Assembly: GCF_001922345.1 (NCBI RefSeq)
Contig: NZ_CP018811.1
Coordinates: 2,108,001 to 2,172,000, forward strand
Source of the DNA: Paraburkholderia sp. SOS3
GTDB taxonomy: Bacteria; Pseudomonadota; Gammaproteobacteria; Burkholderiales; Burkholderiaceae
Reading direction: 5' to 3'
DNA length: 64,000 bases
Both the position numbers and the translations under genes were made by a program. Shown here one piece after another: positions 8,455-19,772 of the stretch. Position 1 is the stretch's first letter. Each line of letters starts with the position of its first letter. The notes beneath the pieces are model-generated. The model made no database searches and was not told the origin of the DNA. It was given only the letters and a program-made list of their open reading frames with translations.

Positions 8455-9628
8455 GTCCGCGCTGGAAGAACTCGGCCTCGCGCCGCTGTGGGTGAGGCGC
8501 GGTAGCGCGAATGCACTGGCGGCGCCCGGGGACGCAGAAGGCCGCGCGCGCGCCGATGTCGCGCACGCGCGAGGCGCCGTAGCGGCGCATGCGCAGGCGA
8601 ACGCATTGCCCGATGTGCCCGATGCCGCGCGTGGAGGGCAGACACCCGATGCCGCGGCGATCGCGCGCGGTGAGGCGGGCGCCGGCATCGGCTCCGAGTC
8701 CGGCGCAGCGACGAGGCGCGCCGACGTTCCGTTGTCCGATGTTGCCGCGCCCGCGCAGCGCGCCGCGCCGAGTGAATCGACGTCGCGAAGCGAGTCGCCG
8801 GACGCGGGACGCAGACCCGTCGCAGCGCGTCCGGAACCCACTGCGCCGGCACAACCAGCGGCGCGATCAATGGCGCAATCAACACCGCCCGACGACGACT
8901 TCGCATGGTTCGACGAGCTTCCCGCGCAGCCGTCGTCGCGCGCGCGCGCGCTGGCGCCCGATCATCCTGCTGGCTTCCCGAGCGACGATCCCGGCACTGA
9001 ATCGTCGTCGCCGCCGCTCGCCTCGCTCGACTGGGACGCGCTCGCGCAGCGCGTGGCCGGTTGCGAACGCTGCCGCCTCTGCGAGAAGCGCACGCAGACG
9101 GTCTTCGGGGTCGGCGACCGCGAAGCGGACTGGATGCTGATCGGCGAAGCGCCGGGCGAGAACGAGGACCGTCAGGGTGAGCCGTTCGTCGGCCAGGCTG
9201 GCAAGCTGCTCGACAACATGCTGCATTCGTTGTCGCTGGCGCGCGGCGCGAATGTTTATATCGCGAACGTGCTCAAGTGCCGGCCGCCGGGTAACCGCAA
9301 TCCCGAGCCCGAGGAGGTTGCGCGCTGCGAACCGTATCTGCAGCGCCAGGTCGCGCTCGTCAAACCGAAGCTGATCGTCGCGCTCGGCCGCTTCGCCGCG
9401 CAAAGCCTGCTGAAGACCGATGCGAGCATTTCGTCGCTGCGTGGACGCGTGCATACGTACGAAGGTGTGCCCGTGATCGTCACGTATCACCCCGCGTATC
9501 TGCTGCGCAGTCTGCACGACAAAGCCAAGGCGTGGCAGGACCTGTGTCTTGCGCGCGAGACGTGGCGCAAGGCGGGTGCGAACGCGGGTTCCGTTGCCGA
9601 TGCCGCAACCCGTCCCGTGGCCGACTGA
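8441..9628 (+). CDS. Uracil-DNA glycosylase, family 4 (Fe-S type), with long disordered N-terminus
   Basis: Removes uracil from DNA to start base-excision repair. The catalytic domain occupies the last 190 of 395 residues: VGDREADWMLIGEAPGENED, EPFVGQAGKLLDNML and VIVTYHPAYLL are family motifs. Cys208, Cys211, Cys280 and Cys296 are placed as the [4Fe-4S] ligands. Residues 20-195 are Ala/Arg/Pro/Ser-rich low-complexity sequence, a linker common in Burkholderiaceae homologues. The ATG at 8441 follows a perfect AAGGAGG at 8428-8434 and gives MALHESALEELGLAPLW. The gene overlaps both rimI (14 nt) and the next gene (1 nt), so the four genes form one operon. Confidence 0.92.
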   Translation: MALHESALEELGLAPLWVRRGSANALAAPGDAEGRARADVAHARGAVAAHAQANALPDVPDAARGGQTPDAAAIARGEAGAGIGSESGAATRRADVPLSDVAAPAQRAAPSESTSRSESPDAGRRPVAARPEPTAPAQPAARSMAQSTPPDDDFAWFDELPAQPSSRARALAPDHPAGFPSDDPGTESSSPPLASLDWDALAQRVAGCERCRLCEKRTQTVFGVGDREADWMLIGEAPGENEDRQGEPFVGQAGKLLDNMLHSLSLARGANVYIANVLKCRPPGNRNPEPEEVARCEPYLQRQVALVKPKLIVALGRFAAQSLLKTDASISSLRGRVHTYEGVPVIVTYHPAYLLRSLHDKAKAWQDLCLARETWRKAGANAGSVADAATRPVAD

Positions 9629-10599
9629 TGGCCGCCGACGGCCCGTCTGCCGGATTGGCGCCGCGCGATGCCGCGCGACTCGAGCGTCTGTCCGACCCGG
9701 CGGTGCGCGATCTCGCGTGGCTGCTGTTCAGTCCGGACCTGTTGCGCGCGCAACCGCCTGCCGGCGTGCTGGCCGAGCCGTTCGAGTCGGCCGACGAAGC
9801 AGCCGCGACGCTCGACTGGCTCGCCGCCGAAGATGCCGACTCCGCTGCGCTGCATCGTCACATCGCCGCCGCGCATGTGACGCGCCTTGGCCGTTACGCG
9901 GAGTGCCTGCTCGCGTGGTCGTTGCAGCATGGGCCGGCCGCGCGCCTCGTGGCCGCGAACGTGGCGTTGCGGCGCAATGGCCTCACGCTCGGCGAATGCG
10001 ACTTCCTCGTTCAAACGCGGACGAGCCGGCGGCTGCATTGGGAGCTCGCGGTCAAATGCTATCTGCACGCAGGCGAAAGCCGCGCTCAGCTCGCGGACTA
10101 TGTCGGACCGAATCTGCAGGATCGTTTCGACGTGAAGCTACGCCGTTTGCTCGATCATCAACTGCCGTTGAGCGCGCGCGCCGAATTCGCATCGCTTGGT
10201 CACGTTGGACCATGGGACGCGCAAATGTTCGTCAAGGGCTGGTTGTTCTATCGCGATGGCGGCACGCCCGCCGAACCGTCCGAGATCGAACCGGACCATG
10301 CGCGTGGCTGGTGGACGACACGAGCGGAGTGGCCGTCGTTTGCCGCGCCGCTGGGCGACGCGTGGTCCGTTCTGCCGCGACTTCAATGGCTATCGCGGCG
10401 GCGCCGCAGCGGCGATGCAAGCGCCGCGGGCCTTTTCGACATACGGGCGTTGAGCGCACAACTCGCGCAGCATAGCGGCCCCACGATGGTCGCGACGTTT
10501 GCCGCCGATGACGAACAGCGCGGCTGGCGCGAGACGTCGCGCGGTTTCGTCGTGCCGGATGCGTGGCCCACGCAGGCGCTCGCGTTTGCGCGTGCTTAG
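9628..10599 (+). CDS. DUF1853 family protein
   Basis: A 323-residue protein matching the DUF1853 pattern, a proteobacterial family of unknown function. The typical features are the N-terminal LSDPAVRDLAWLLFSPDLL, the central ALRRNGLTLGECDFLVQT, a sequence reminiscent of PD-(D/E)XK-type nuclease cores (ECDFLV, then WELAVKCYLH), and a C-terminal region with FVKGWLFYR. The nuclease-like reading is only a resemblance of the E-x-D ... ExxxK spacing. It starts with the TGATG overlap on the glycosylase gene and ends the tsaB-rimI-udg run. The association with a DNA-repair glycosylase suits a nucleic-acid role, without proof. Confidence 0.75.
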   Translation: MAADGPSAGLAPRDAARLERLSDPAVRDLAWLLFSPDLLRAQPPAGVLAEPFESADEAAATLDWLAAEDADSAALHRHIAAAHVTRLGRYAECLLAWSLQHGPAARLVAANVALRRNGLTLGECDFLVQTRTSRRLHWELAVKCYLHAGESRAQLADYVGPNLQDRFDVKLRRLLDHQLPLSARAEFASLGHVGPWDAQMFVKGWLFYRDGGTPAEPSEIEPDHARGWWTTRAEWPSFAAPLGDAWSVLPRLQWLSRRRRSGDASAAGLFDIRALSAQLAQHSGPTMVATFAADDEQRGWRETSRGFVVPDAWPTQALAFARA

Positions 10600-10696
10600 G
10601 CGCAGGGCGGGGTGCTGACTGGTTGGCCGTTTCGCTGGTGGCCGCGTGGCCGGCTTGACCGATTAGTCGCGGTTGATCGATCAGACCCGCCCGCGC

Positions 10697-11503
10697 TCAC
10701 CACCACCGATGAAAATGGTGCACAGGACCGACGCCGCGACCGACGTCGAGTCGCGCACTCTGCTCGAGCGCGCCGGTCAGATATTGCTTCGCATCGACGA
10801 CCGCGCTGGCGAGGTCGCGCCGCTGCGGCAATAACGCTGCAACCGCCGAGGACAACGTGCATCCGGTGCCATGTGTATTGCGCACCGGCACGCGCGGGCC
10901 GCCCACGCGCAGCGTGCCGCCTGACTCGATGAGCCAATCGGGGCTGTCGGCGGCTGCGAGGTGGCCGCCTTTCATCAGCACGGCGCGTGCGCCGCGCGCA
11001 CGCAGCGCTTCGCCCTGGCTTACCATCGCGCCTTCGTCGCTAGCCGCCGCCGTGCCGAGCAACGCCGCTGCCTCGGGCAGATTCGGCGTCAGCAGATCGG
11101 CGAGCGGCAGCAATTCGTCGCGCAACGCGTCGACCGCATCAGGCGCAAGCAGCGCATGGTTGCTCTTCGAAATCATCACCGTGTCGAGCACGACATGCGA
11201 CGGCCGGTAGCGCCGCAGCGCCTCGGCGACCGCGCGCACGATCTGCGCGTTCGCGAGCATGCCGATCTTCACCGCGTCGATGCGGATATCGTCGAACACG
11301 GCGTCGAGCTGCGCCGTGACGAAACCGGGGTCGGGCGTGTGAATCGCGGTCACGCCGCGCGTATTCTGCGCGGTCAGCGCGGTAATCACGCTCGCGCCGT
11401 ACGCGCCGAGCGCCGAAAACGCCTTCAGATCGGCCTGGATGCCGGCGCCGCCGCCGGAATCGGAGCCGGCGATCGTCAGGACGTTGGGAATGGCTTGGGT
11501 CAT
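10697..11503 (-). CDS. thiD: Hydroxymethylpyrimidine/phosphomethylpyrimidine kinase
   Basis: Phosphorylates HMP and HMP-P to HMP-PP for thiamine synthesis. The protein has 268 residues, the standard length of the ribokinase-fold ThiD. Near the N-terminus is [20 protein letters not shown], and near the C-terminus the anion-hole segment [15 protein letters not shown] with the catalytic Asp/Gly environment typical for these kinases. The ATG at 11503 gives [13 protein letters not shown]. It is followed on the minus strand by nothing and converges with DUF1853 over 97 bp. lplT is upstream on the same strand with 43 nt between them, so the two may be cotranscribed. No TPP riboswitch is seen upstream. 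Confidence 0.95.
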   Translation of the reverse strand: MTQAIPNVLTIAGSDSGGGAGIQADLKAFSALGAYGASVITALTAQNTRGVTAIHTPDPGFVTAQLDAVFDDIRIDAVKIGMLANAQIVRAVAEALRRYRPSHVVLDTVMISKSNHALLAPDAVDALRDELLPLADLLTPNLPEAAALLGTAAASDEGAMVSQGEALRARGARAVLMKGGHLAAADSPDWLIESGGTLRVGGPRVPVRNTHGTGCTLSSAVAALLPQRRDLASAVVDAKQYLTGALEQSARLDVGRGVGPVHHFHRWW

Positions 11504-11546
11504 GAAAGAACGGGGAAGGCAGGGCGGTCGAACCCGTGGCGCGCGG

Positions 11547-12854
11547 TCAGTGCCGCGCTTCGCCGATCAGCGCGACCGAATCGAATGCTCGCTGATTCGC
11601 CTGGTGGCGCCGCATCACGAGCCACATCATCACGCAAACGAAGGTGCCGAACAGCACGATCACGATCGTGATCGGCACGTCGAGCCAGACGAGCACTGCG
11701 TAGAGGCACAGCATGACGAGCACGGACAGGTTTTCGTTGAAATTCTGCACCGCGATCGAGTGGCCGGCCGACAGCAGCACGTGGCCGCGATGCTGCAGCA
11801 GCGCATTCATCGGCACGACAAAAAAGCCCGATAGCGCGCCGACCACCATCAGGAACAGGTACGCGAAGATCAGGTAGCCGCCGATATGCATGCGGCCGAA
11901 ATAGATGCCCCAATGCGGCGGAAACAGGTGCCGCGTGTAGAACGCCATCAGCATCACCGCGATGCCCATGAGGATGCCGACCGGCAGCACCGACAGCGAT
12001 TTCTTCAGCGGCACGCGCGCCGCGGCGATCATCGCGCCCGCCGCGACGCCGACCGCGACCACGGCCTGCAGGATCGCGCCCTCCGACAGCGACATGCCGA
12101 GCGACACTTCGGCCCATTTCAGCACGATGAACTGCAGCGTCGCGCCCGCGCCCCAGAACAGCGTCGTGACGGCGAGCGAGATCTGGCCGAGCTTGTCGTG
12201 CCAGAGCACGTTGAAACAGTCGGCGAAGTCGGTGATGAGCTTGAGCGGCCCGCGCTCCTGTTTCGGATAGCGCGCGCCGGTGTCGGGGATGCGCAGATTG
12301 AAGAGCGCCGCGACGACATAGATGACGATGATGATCAGCATCGCCGCCTCGGCGGGCGTGTGAATCGCGGGTGGCGTGTGTTTGATGATGTGCGAGGCGA
12401 TATGCGGGCTGATCAGCGCGCCGCCGAGCACCGTGCCGAGGATGATCGAGCCGACCGTCGTGCCTTCTATCCAGCCGTTGGCCGCGACGAGCCGGTCAGG
12501 CGGCAGCAGCTCGGTGAGTATGCCGTACTTGGCCGGCGAATAGGCCGCGGCGCCGAAGCCGACGATGCCGTATGCAATGAGCGGATGCGCGCCGACGAGC
12601 ATCGTGACGCAGCCGATCACCTTGATCGTGTTCGTCACGAACATCACGCGCCCCTTGGGCCGCGAGTCGGCGAACGCGCCGACGAAGGCGGCCAGCACGA
12701 CGTACGACAGCACAAAGAACAGCTTGAGCAGCGGCGTCATCCAATTGGGGGCATGAAGGTCTTTCAGCAGTGCGATGGCAGCGATCAGCAGCGCATTGTC
12801 GGCCAGCGACGAGAAGAACTGCGCGGCCATGATCGTGTAAAAACCTTTTTTCAT
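11547..12854 (-). CDS. lplT: Lysophospholipid transporter LplT (MFS)
   Basis: Inner-membrane major-facilitator protein, 435 residues with about 12 membrane segments, that flips lysophospholipids into the cytoplasm for reacylation. The N-terminal [22 protein letters not shown] is highly typical of LplT. Unlike the E. coli arrangement, no fused or adjacent aas acyltransferase gene is present here. The ATG at 12854 is chosen because the family N-terminus begins there; a further 30 codons upstream look like leader. It is divergent from alr (219-bp gap), the same pairing seen in related genomes, and precedes thiD. Confidence 0.9.
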   Translation of the reverse strand: MKKGFYTIMAAQFFSSLADNALLIAAIALLKDLHAPNWMTPLLKLFFVLSYVVLAAFVGAFADSRPKGRVMFVTNTIKVIGCVTMLVGAHPLIAYGIVGFGAAAYSPAKYGILTELLPPDRLVAANGWIEGTTVGSIILGTVLGGALISPHIASHIIKHTPPAIHTPAEAAMLIIIVIYVVAALFNLRIPDTGARYPKQERGPLKLITDFADCFNVLWHDKLGQISLAVTTLFWGAGATLQFIVLKWAEVSLGMSLSEGAILQAVVAVGVAAGAMIAAARVPLKKSLSVLPVGILMGIAVMLMAFYTRHLFPPHWGIYFGRMHIGGYLIFAYLFLMVVGALSGFFVVPMNALLQHRGHVLLSAGHSIAVQNFNENLSVLVMLCLYAVLVWLDVPITIVIVLFGTFVCVMMWLVMRRHQANQRAFDSVALIGEARH

Positions 12855-13073
12855 CTGATGCGATGCTGTCCTCGCGACGGTCTGGCGGGCAAGACCGTGG
12901 ATATGACGTTCGGGCTTATTCCGTTCGAAATGGGTTGTGCGCACGGCTTTATATCATGAAAATAGCTGAATACTGACTAGCAAAATCCTTGATCGTCCAG
13001 TCGCAGCGGGCTTCGTGGCGCTGAAAACGCGATGTAAGCTGCTGATTCGAAAGTGTCTTTACGTAAAATTCCC

Positions 13074-14144
13074 ATGCCGCGCCCGCTCCTTGCCACGATC
13101 CATACCGCCGCTCTCGCCAACAATCTCGCCGTGGTTCGACGCTACGCGCCGAAGTCCAAAATCTGGGCAATCGTCAAGGCGAATGCGTATGGCCACGGGC
13201 TTGCGCGTGCGTTCCCGGGGTTGCGCGCCACGGACGGCTTTGGGTTGCTGGACCTCGAAGAAGCGGTGAAGTTGCGCGAATTGGGCTGGGCGGGCCCGAT
13301 TTTGTTGCTCGAAGGATTCTTTCGTCCGACCGATATCGATCTGATCGACCGCTACAGCCTCACCACGGCGCTGCACTCGGACGAGCAGCTGCGCATGCTC
13401 GAAATGGCGCGGCTGTCCAAGCCGGTCAATATTCAGCTCAAGATGAACAGCGGCATGAACCGCCTCGGCTATACGCCTGACAGGTTCCGCGCCGCCTGGG
13501 AGCGCGCGCGCGCGTGCCCCGGTGTCGGTCAGATCACGCTGATGACCCACTTTTCCGATGCCGACAGCGAGCGCGGCATCGAGCATCAGATGGAAGCGTT
13601 CGAGCGCGGCGCGAAGGGCATCGCGGGTGCGCGCAGCCTCGCGAATTCGGCGGCGACACTGTGGCATCCGAAGTCGCATTTCGACTGGGTGCGTCCCGGC
13701 GTCATGCTGTACGGGGCGTCGCCGTCGGGCGTGCATTCCGATGTTCGCAGCACGGGGCTGCAGCCGGCCATGACGCTCGCGTCGGAACTGATCGCCGTGC
13801 AGACGCTGCCCGAGGGCGAGACGATCGGCTACGGTTCGACCTTCAAGACGCGTGCGGGCATGCGCATCGGCGTCGTCGCCTGTGGTTACGCAGACGGTTA
13901 CCCGCGCGTCGCGCCCGAAGGCACCCCGATCGTCGTCGACGGCATTCGCACGCGCATCGTCGGGCGCGTGTCGATGGACATGATCACCGTCGATCTGACG
14001 CCGTGTCCGCAGGCCGGTGTCGGCTCGCGTGTCGAACTCTGGGGCAACGCATTGCCGATCGACGACGTCGCGCAGGCGTGCGGCACGATCGGCTACGAAC
14101 TCATGTGCGCGGTCGCGATGCGCGTGCCGGTCCGCGCGGAATAA
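13074..14144 (+). CDS. alr: Alanine racemase
   Basis: PLP-dependent interconversion of L- and D-alanine for peptidoglycan. The protein has 356 residues, the usual length. Lys35 in [12 protein letters not shown] is the PLP lysine. The second catalytic base Tyr lies in the [10 protein letters not shown] segment, and the domain-2 signature [12 protein letters not shown] is present. The ATG at 13074 ([19 protein letters not shown]) is preferred to a GTG seven codons upstream because family members start here. The gene is followed after 123 nt by radA on the same strand. Confidence 0.95.
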   Translation: MPRPLLATIHTAALANNLAVVRRYAPKSKIWAIVKANAYGHGLARAFPGLRATDGFGLLDLEEAVKLRELGWAGPILLLEGFFRPTDIDLIDRYSLTTALHSDEQLRMLEMARLSKPVNIQLKMNSGMNRLGYTPDRFRAAWERARACPGVGQITLMTHFSDADSERGIEHQMEAFERGAKGIAGARSLANSAATLWHPKSHFDWVRPGVMLYGASPSGVHSDVRSTGLQPAMTLASELIAVQTLPEGETIGYGSTFKTRAGMRIGVVACGYADGYPRVAPEGTPIVVDGIRTRIVGRVSMDMITVDLTPCPQAGVGSRVELWGNALPIDDVAQACGTIGYELMCAVAMRVPVRAE

Positions 14145-14267
14145 GTCCAGGCAGAAGCGCTGGCGAAAGCGCCTGGCGAAAGAAGCGGCCGCGCGCGGTG
14201 CACGCGATGAGAAAGGCGGCCTGCCGCTTTTCCTAACCTATGACAATACGAATCAGGCAAAGTCTGC

Positions 14268-15644
14268 GTGGCTAAACAGAAAACGTTGTACACCTGCACC
14301 GAATGCGGCGCGTCGTCGCCGAAGTGGCAAGGGCAGTGTCCGTCGTGCCATGCGTGGAATACGCTGGTCGAGACAGTGGCCGAATCGGCCTCCGCGCATC
14401 GCTTTCAGTCGCTCGCGAAGAGCGCGCCGGTGCAGCGCCTCGCCGACATCGAAGCGTCCGACGTGCCGCGCTTTTCAACGGGCGTCGGCGAGTTCGACCG
14501 TGTGCTCGGCGGCGGGCTCGTCGCGGGCGGCGTCGTGCTGATCGGCGGCGACCCGGGCATCGGCAAATCCACATTACTGTTGCAGTCGCTCGCGCAGATC
14601 GCGAGCGAGCGGCGCGCGCTCTATGTGAGCGGCGAGGAGTCGGCCGCGCAGATTGCGTTGCGCGCGCAACGTCTGTCGCTGCTCGAACCGGGCTCGAACG
14701 CGAACGAGCTGAAGCTGCTCGCCGAGATTCAACTCGAGAAAATCCAGGCGACCATTGCCGAAGAGCGGCCCGACGTCGCCGTCATCGATTCGATCCAGAC
14801 CGTCTATTCGGAGGCGCTGACGTCGGCGCCCGGCTCGGTTGCGCAGGTGCGCGAATGCGCGGCGCAACTCACGCGCGTCGCGAAGCAGTCGGGCACGGCG
14901 ATCATTATGGTCGGCCACGTCACGAAGGAAGGCAATCTCGCCGGCCCGCGCGTGCTCGAACATATCGTCGATACAGTGCTGTATTTCGAAGGCGATACGC
15001 ATTCGTCGTTCCGCCTCGTGCGCGCATTCAAGAATCGCTTTGGCGCCGTGAACGAACTCGGTGTGTTTGCGATGACCGAGCGCGGGTTGCGCGGCGTCGC
15101 GAATCCATCCGCGCTCTTTCTGTCGCAGCACGAACAGATCGTGCCGGGCTCGTGCGTGCTCGTCACACAGGAAGGCACGCGGCCGCTGCTCGTCGAAGTG
15201 CAGGCCCTGGTCGATACCGCGAACGTGCCGAATCCGCGGCGTCTCGCGGTCGGTCTCGAGCAGAACCGGCTCGCGATGCTGCTCGCGGTGCTGCACCGGC
15301 ATGCGGGCATCGCGTGTTTCGATCAGGATGTTTTTCTGAATGCGGTTGGCGGCGTGAAGATCACCGAGCCCGCAGCCGATCTCGCGGTGCTGCTCGCGAT
15401 TCATTCGTCGATGCGCAACAAGCCGCTGCCCAAGGGGCTCATCGTGTTCGGCGAGGTGGGGCTCGCGGGTGAGATCCGGCCGTCGCCGCGCGGCCAGGAG
15501 CGCCTCAAGGAAGCCGCGAAGCTCGGGTTTTCAGTCGCGCTGATTCCGAAGGCGAATGCGCCGAAGCAGGCGATCGACGGGCTGCAGGTGATTGCGGTCG
15601 AGCGTATCGAGCAGGCAATCGACCGCGTGCGCACGCTCGAGTGA
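14268..15644 (+). CDS. radA: DNA repair protein RadA
   Basis: RecA-like ATPase that drives branch migration in homologous recombination. The 458-residue protein has the N-terminal zinc finger (Cys10, Cys13, Cys24, Cys27), Walker A GGDPGIGKST with Lys100, the RadA-specific KNRFG motif and a C-terminal Lon-protease-like domain. It uses a GTG start (MAKQKTLYTCTECGASSPKW); no ATG in frame precedes the zinc finger. The alr-radA order is common in Burkholderiaceae. Nothing is missing from the known motifs. Confidence 0.97.
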   Translation: MAKQKTLYTCTECGASSPKWQGQCPSCHAWNTLVETVAESASAHRFQSLAKSAPVQRLADIEASDVPRFSTGVGEFDRVLGGGLVAGGVVLIGGDPGIGKSTLLLQSLAQIASERRALYVSGEESAAQIALRAQRLSLLEPGSNANELKLLAEIQLEKIQATIAEERPDVAVIDSIQTVYSEALTSAPGSVAQVRECAAQLTRVAKQSGTAIIMVGHVTKEGNLAGPRVLEHIVDTVLYFEGDTHSSFRLVRAFKNRFGAVNELGVFAMTERGLRGVANPSALFLSQHEQIVPGSCVLVTQEGTRPLLVEVQALVDTANVPNPRRLAVGLEQNRLAMLLAVLHRHAGIACFDQDVFLNAVGGVKITEPAADLAVLLAIHSSMRNKPLPKGLIVFGEVGLAGEIRPSPRGQERLKEAAKLGFSVALIPKANAPKQAIDGLQVIAVERIEQAIDRVRTLE

Positions 15645-15947
15645 CGCCGCATCGGTTGCGATCGGGCGGCGAGGATTGCGGGGCGGCGATCCGGTAACAA
15701 TCCGACGGCAGTGCGAGGGCTGTTCATGAGTCGTCCGCGCGCTATCCGCGGGCCGTCTGCGGGCCGTCGACGAGCGACCCGGAGTGCGGCCTCGAGTGCA
15801 ACGCCGACTTTGCCCTGTCACGCACGCACATGGTGCGCGGCGTAATCCGCCGTAAATATCGTGCGGGCGGCTGTAACCCGGAATCCACACGATTTCCCTA
15901 TTCTTTGGCGCATAGGCAATCCGTCATAAACGGAAAAAGGATGCGTC
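15645..15947. other. 303-bp gap, no gene seen
   Basis: Between radA and the DUF2866 gene. It holds only a short CGGCG-TAATC-CGCCG hairpin (about 15837-15851) without a T-tract and an AT-richer pocket at 15885-15905 that could carry the promoter of the next gene. Open frames on the minus strand lack family-like sequence. Confidence 0.5.
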
Positions 15948-16211
15948 TTGAAACAGACTCGTGAACCCGAAGCCGATCGGCTCGCGAACCTGCGCGGTTG
16001 CCGCGTATCGCCGCCGATTCCCCAACCGTGGGGCGACAGTTGCCGGATCATCGAATGGATCGATACGGGCGGACAGATTTCTCGCCGCGTGGTCGCTGAA
16101 GACGTCACGCCTGACGAAGTGCGAGCCATGATTCGCCGGCATGTCCAGGGGCGCAAACACGTGCTCGTCGACGACGAGCGGCAGCCGAGGCAGACCTTGC
16201 CGAGGCGATAA
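15948..16211 (+). CDS. Small DUF2866-type protein of unknown function
   Basis: An 87-residue basic protein: MKQTREPEADRLANLRGCRV, then PPIPQPWGDSCRIIEWID and a C-terminal region with RRHVQGRKHVLVDDERQ. It matches my memory of DUF2866, a small family mostly from Burkholderia and relatives; no biochemical role is known to me. The start is a TTG at 15948 placed 7 nt after an AAAAAGGA ribosome site; an ATG at 15941 is out of frame. No signal peptide or membrane segment is visible. It stands alone, followed by a 14-bp repeat array and then a convergent CoA-transferase gene. Confidence 0.7.
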   Translation: MKQTREPEADRLANLRGCRVSPPIPQPWGDSCRIIEWIDTGGQISRRVVAEDVTPDEVRAMIRRHVQGRKHVLVDDERQPRQTLPRR

Positions 16212-16266
16212 ATGGAGTGGAACGGCGGCCGGCTTGCGTTGCGGCTGAAGTTGAACGCGGCGCGCT

Positions 16267-16406
16267 CGGTTGAGCCCGCTCAGTTAGTTCCGGTCAGTTA
16301 GTTCCGGTCAGTTGGTCCCGATCTGTGCGTCCCGATCAGTTGATCCGGCTTGTTTGATGCCGCTTATTTGATGCCGCTTATTTGATCCGGCTTAGTTGGT
16401 CCCGCC
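16267..16406. repeat. 14-bp tandem array, ten units
   Basis: Units in order: CGGTTGAGCCCGCT, CAGTTAGTTCCGGT twice, CAGTTGGTCCCGAT, CTGTGCGTCCCGAT, CAGTTGATCCGGCT, TGTTTGATGCCGCT, TATTTGATGCCGCT, TATTTGATCCGGCT and TAGTTGGTCCCGCC. The period is exactly 14 bp with no gaps. The array sits between two convergent genes (stops at 16211 and 16453). Neighbouring units are the most alike, as expected from local duplication followed by drift. Confidence 0.9.
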
Positions 16407-16452
16407 CGGCCAGCTCCTTCGCTTGTCTGCGCCTCGGTCCACACGCCGCGCC

Positions 16453-17577
16453 TTAGCCTTCTTCATATCCTTTCACCGCGTTTGCGCCCCATGCTTGCGG
16501 CATCACGCCGTCGCCGGGATGATCGGTGGGGTCGTCCTGTTCGGCCGCGGCGTACAACTCGGGCGCGAACAACGGATGCTGCGCCGCCTCGGCCGGTGTC
16601 AGCACGGGCGCCACGCAGCAGTTCAGCGGCTCGAGCAGTTCGACCCATTCGGCAAGCGTGCGCGTCTCGATCAGGGCCATCAATTCCTGCGTCAACGCTA
16701 CCGCATCGGGGCCGCCGAGCGCTTGCCCGAGGCTCCAGTGGCGCTTGGCCCAATCGGAGCGGCTCAGCGCCGTGCAAAGCGTTTCCCAGAATTTGAGTTC
16801 GAGTGCCGCAATGGCGAGCCAGCGGCCGTCGCGCGTGCGGTACAGGTTGTAGCAGGGCGCGCCGCCGTTCAGAAGTCCGACGCCGGGCGCGGGCGCCGTG
16901 CCGTCGTTGACGAGCCCGACATGCGCGACCACGTTGTGCGCATGCGTGGCATGTGTCATCGATACATCGACGAAGCGGCCTTCGCCGCCGCGCGCGACAT
17001 GCCATAGCGCGGCGAGAATTTGCGTGATCGCGCTCAATGCGCCGCCGAGCATATCGCCGATCTGGAAATTCGGCACGATCGGCGTGCCGTCGCGCGATGC
17101 GAGCTGATCGAGCACGCCCGAATAAGCGATGAAGTTCAGATCGTGGCCAGCAATGGTCGAGTAGACACCGGTCGAGCCGTAACCGGTAATCGCGCAATAT
17201 ACGAGCTTCGGGTTCAGCTCGCGCAGCGTCTCGTAGCCGAGCCCTAGACGCTCCATCACGCCGGGCCGAAAACTCTCGACGATCACATCGGCTTCGCGCG
17301 CGAGCGCGCGCAGCACCGTATTGCCCGCCTCAGTCTTCAGATCGAGCCGGGTCACGCGCTTGCCGCGGTTGACAATCTGATAGAGCATGCTCGGGCGGCC
17401 TTCGAGCCGGTCCGTCTCGCTTTGCAACATCACGCGCGATGCATCGCCATCGCCGGGCGCTTCGATCTTCAGCACGTCGGCGCCCATTTCCGCAAGCCGC
17501 AGCGTCGCGACGGGGCCCGGCAGAATGCGCGTGAGGTCGATCACGCGCAAGCCTTTTAGTGCATCAGCAGAAGACAC
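16453..17577 (-). CDS. CaiB/BaiF-type CoA-transferase (alpha-methylacyl-CoA racemase-like)
   Basis: A class III CoA-transferase family protein of 374 residues. The N-terminus LKGLRVIDLTRILPGPVATL and LRLAEMGADVLKIEAPGDGD are typical. The catalytic Asp is expected in QIGDMLGG (about residue 190), and the GHDLNFIAYSG segment resembles alpha-methylacyl-CoA racemases more than formyl-CoA transferases. It could racemise 2-methylacyl-CoA in branched fatty acid or isoprenoid breakdown. No acyl-CoA dehydrogenase or other pathway gene is beside it, so the substrate cannot be inferred. Its stop borders a repeat array and the ABC-F gene lies 87 bp upstream. Confidence 0.85.
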   Translation of the reverse strand: MSSADALKGLRVIDLTRILPGPVATLRLAEMGADVLKIEAPGDGDASRVMLQSETDRLEGRPSMLYQIVNRGKRVTRLDLKTEAGNTVLRALAREADVIVESFRPGVMERLGLGYETLRELNPKLVYCAITGYGSTGVYSTIAGHDLNFIAYSGVLDQLASRDGTPIVPNFQIGDMLGGALSAITQILAALWHVARGGEGRFVDVSMTHATHAHNVVAHVGLVNDGTAPAPGVGLLNGGAPCYNLYRTRDGRWLAIAALELKFWETLCTALSRSDWAKRHWSLGQALGGPDAVALTQELMALIETRTLAEWVELLEPLNCCVAPVLTPAEAAQHPLFAPELYAAAEQDDPTDHPGDGVMPQAWGANAVKGYEEG

Positions 17578-17664
17578 GGTTATCCTCCGGTCGTTGATGG
17601 TGCCCGCGCGTCATGCACGCGCAGTGGCTGGTCCTGCATTTGTCGATTCCGCAATTGAAAACGG

Positions 17665-19647
<1,983 letters not shown>

Positions 19648-19772
19648 AACATGGCCGGGCTTGAGGAAAACGCTATTTTAGACTGTGCCGCGCGTTGCGA
19701 GGCATCGTCCGTTCGGCCGACTGGCGCGAAAGCTCCGCGTACGTAAACTGATGACTTTCTTCGGGAGCGCAT

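Noticed and set aside
11439..11503. TPP riboswitch near thiD
   Set aside because: Only 43 nt separate lplT from thiD and none of the conserved THI-box blocks is visible.
16267..16406. Possible CRISPR array
   Set aside because: Direct 14-bp repeats without spacers and no cas genes; it is a plain tandem array.
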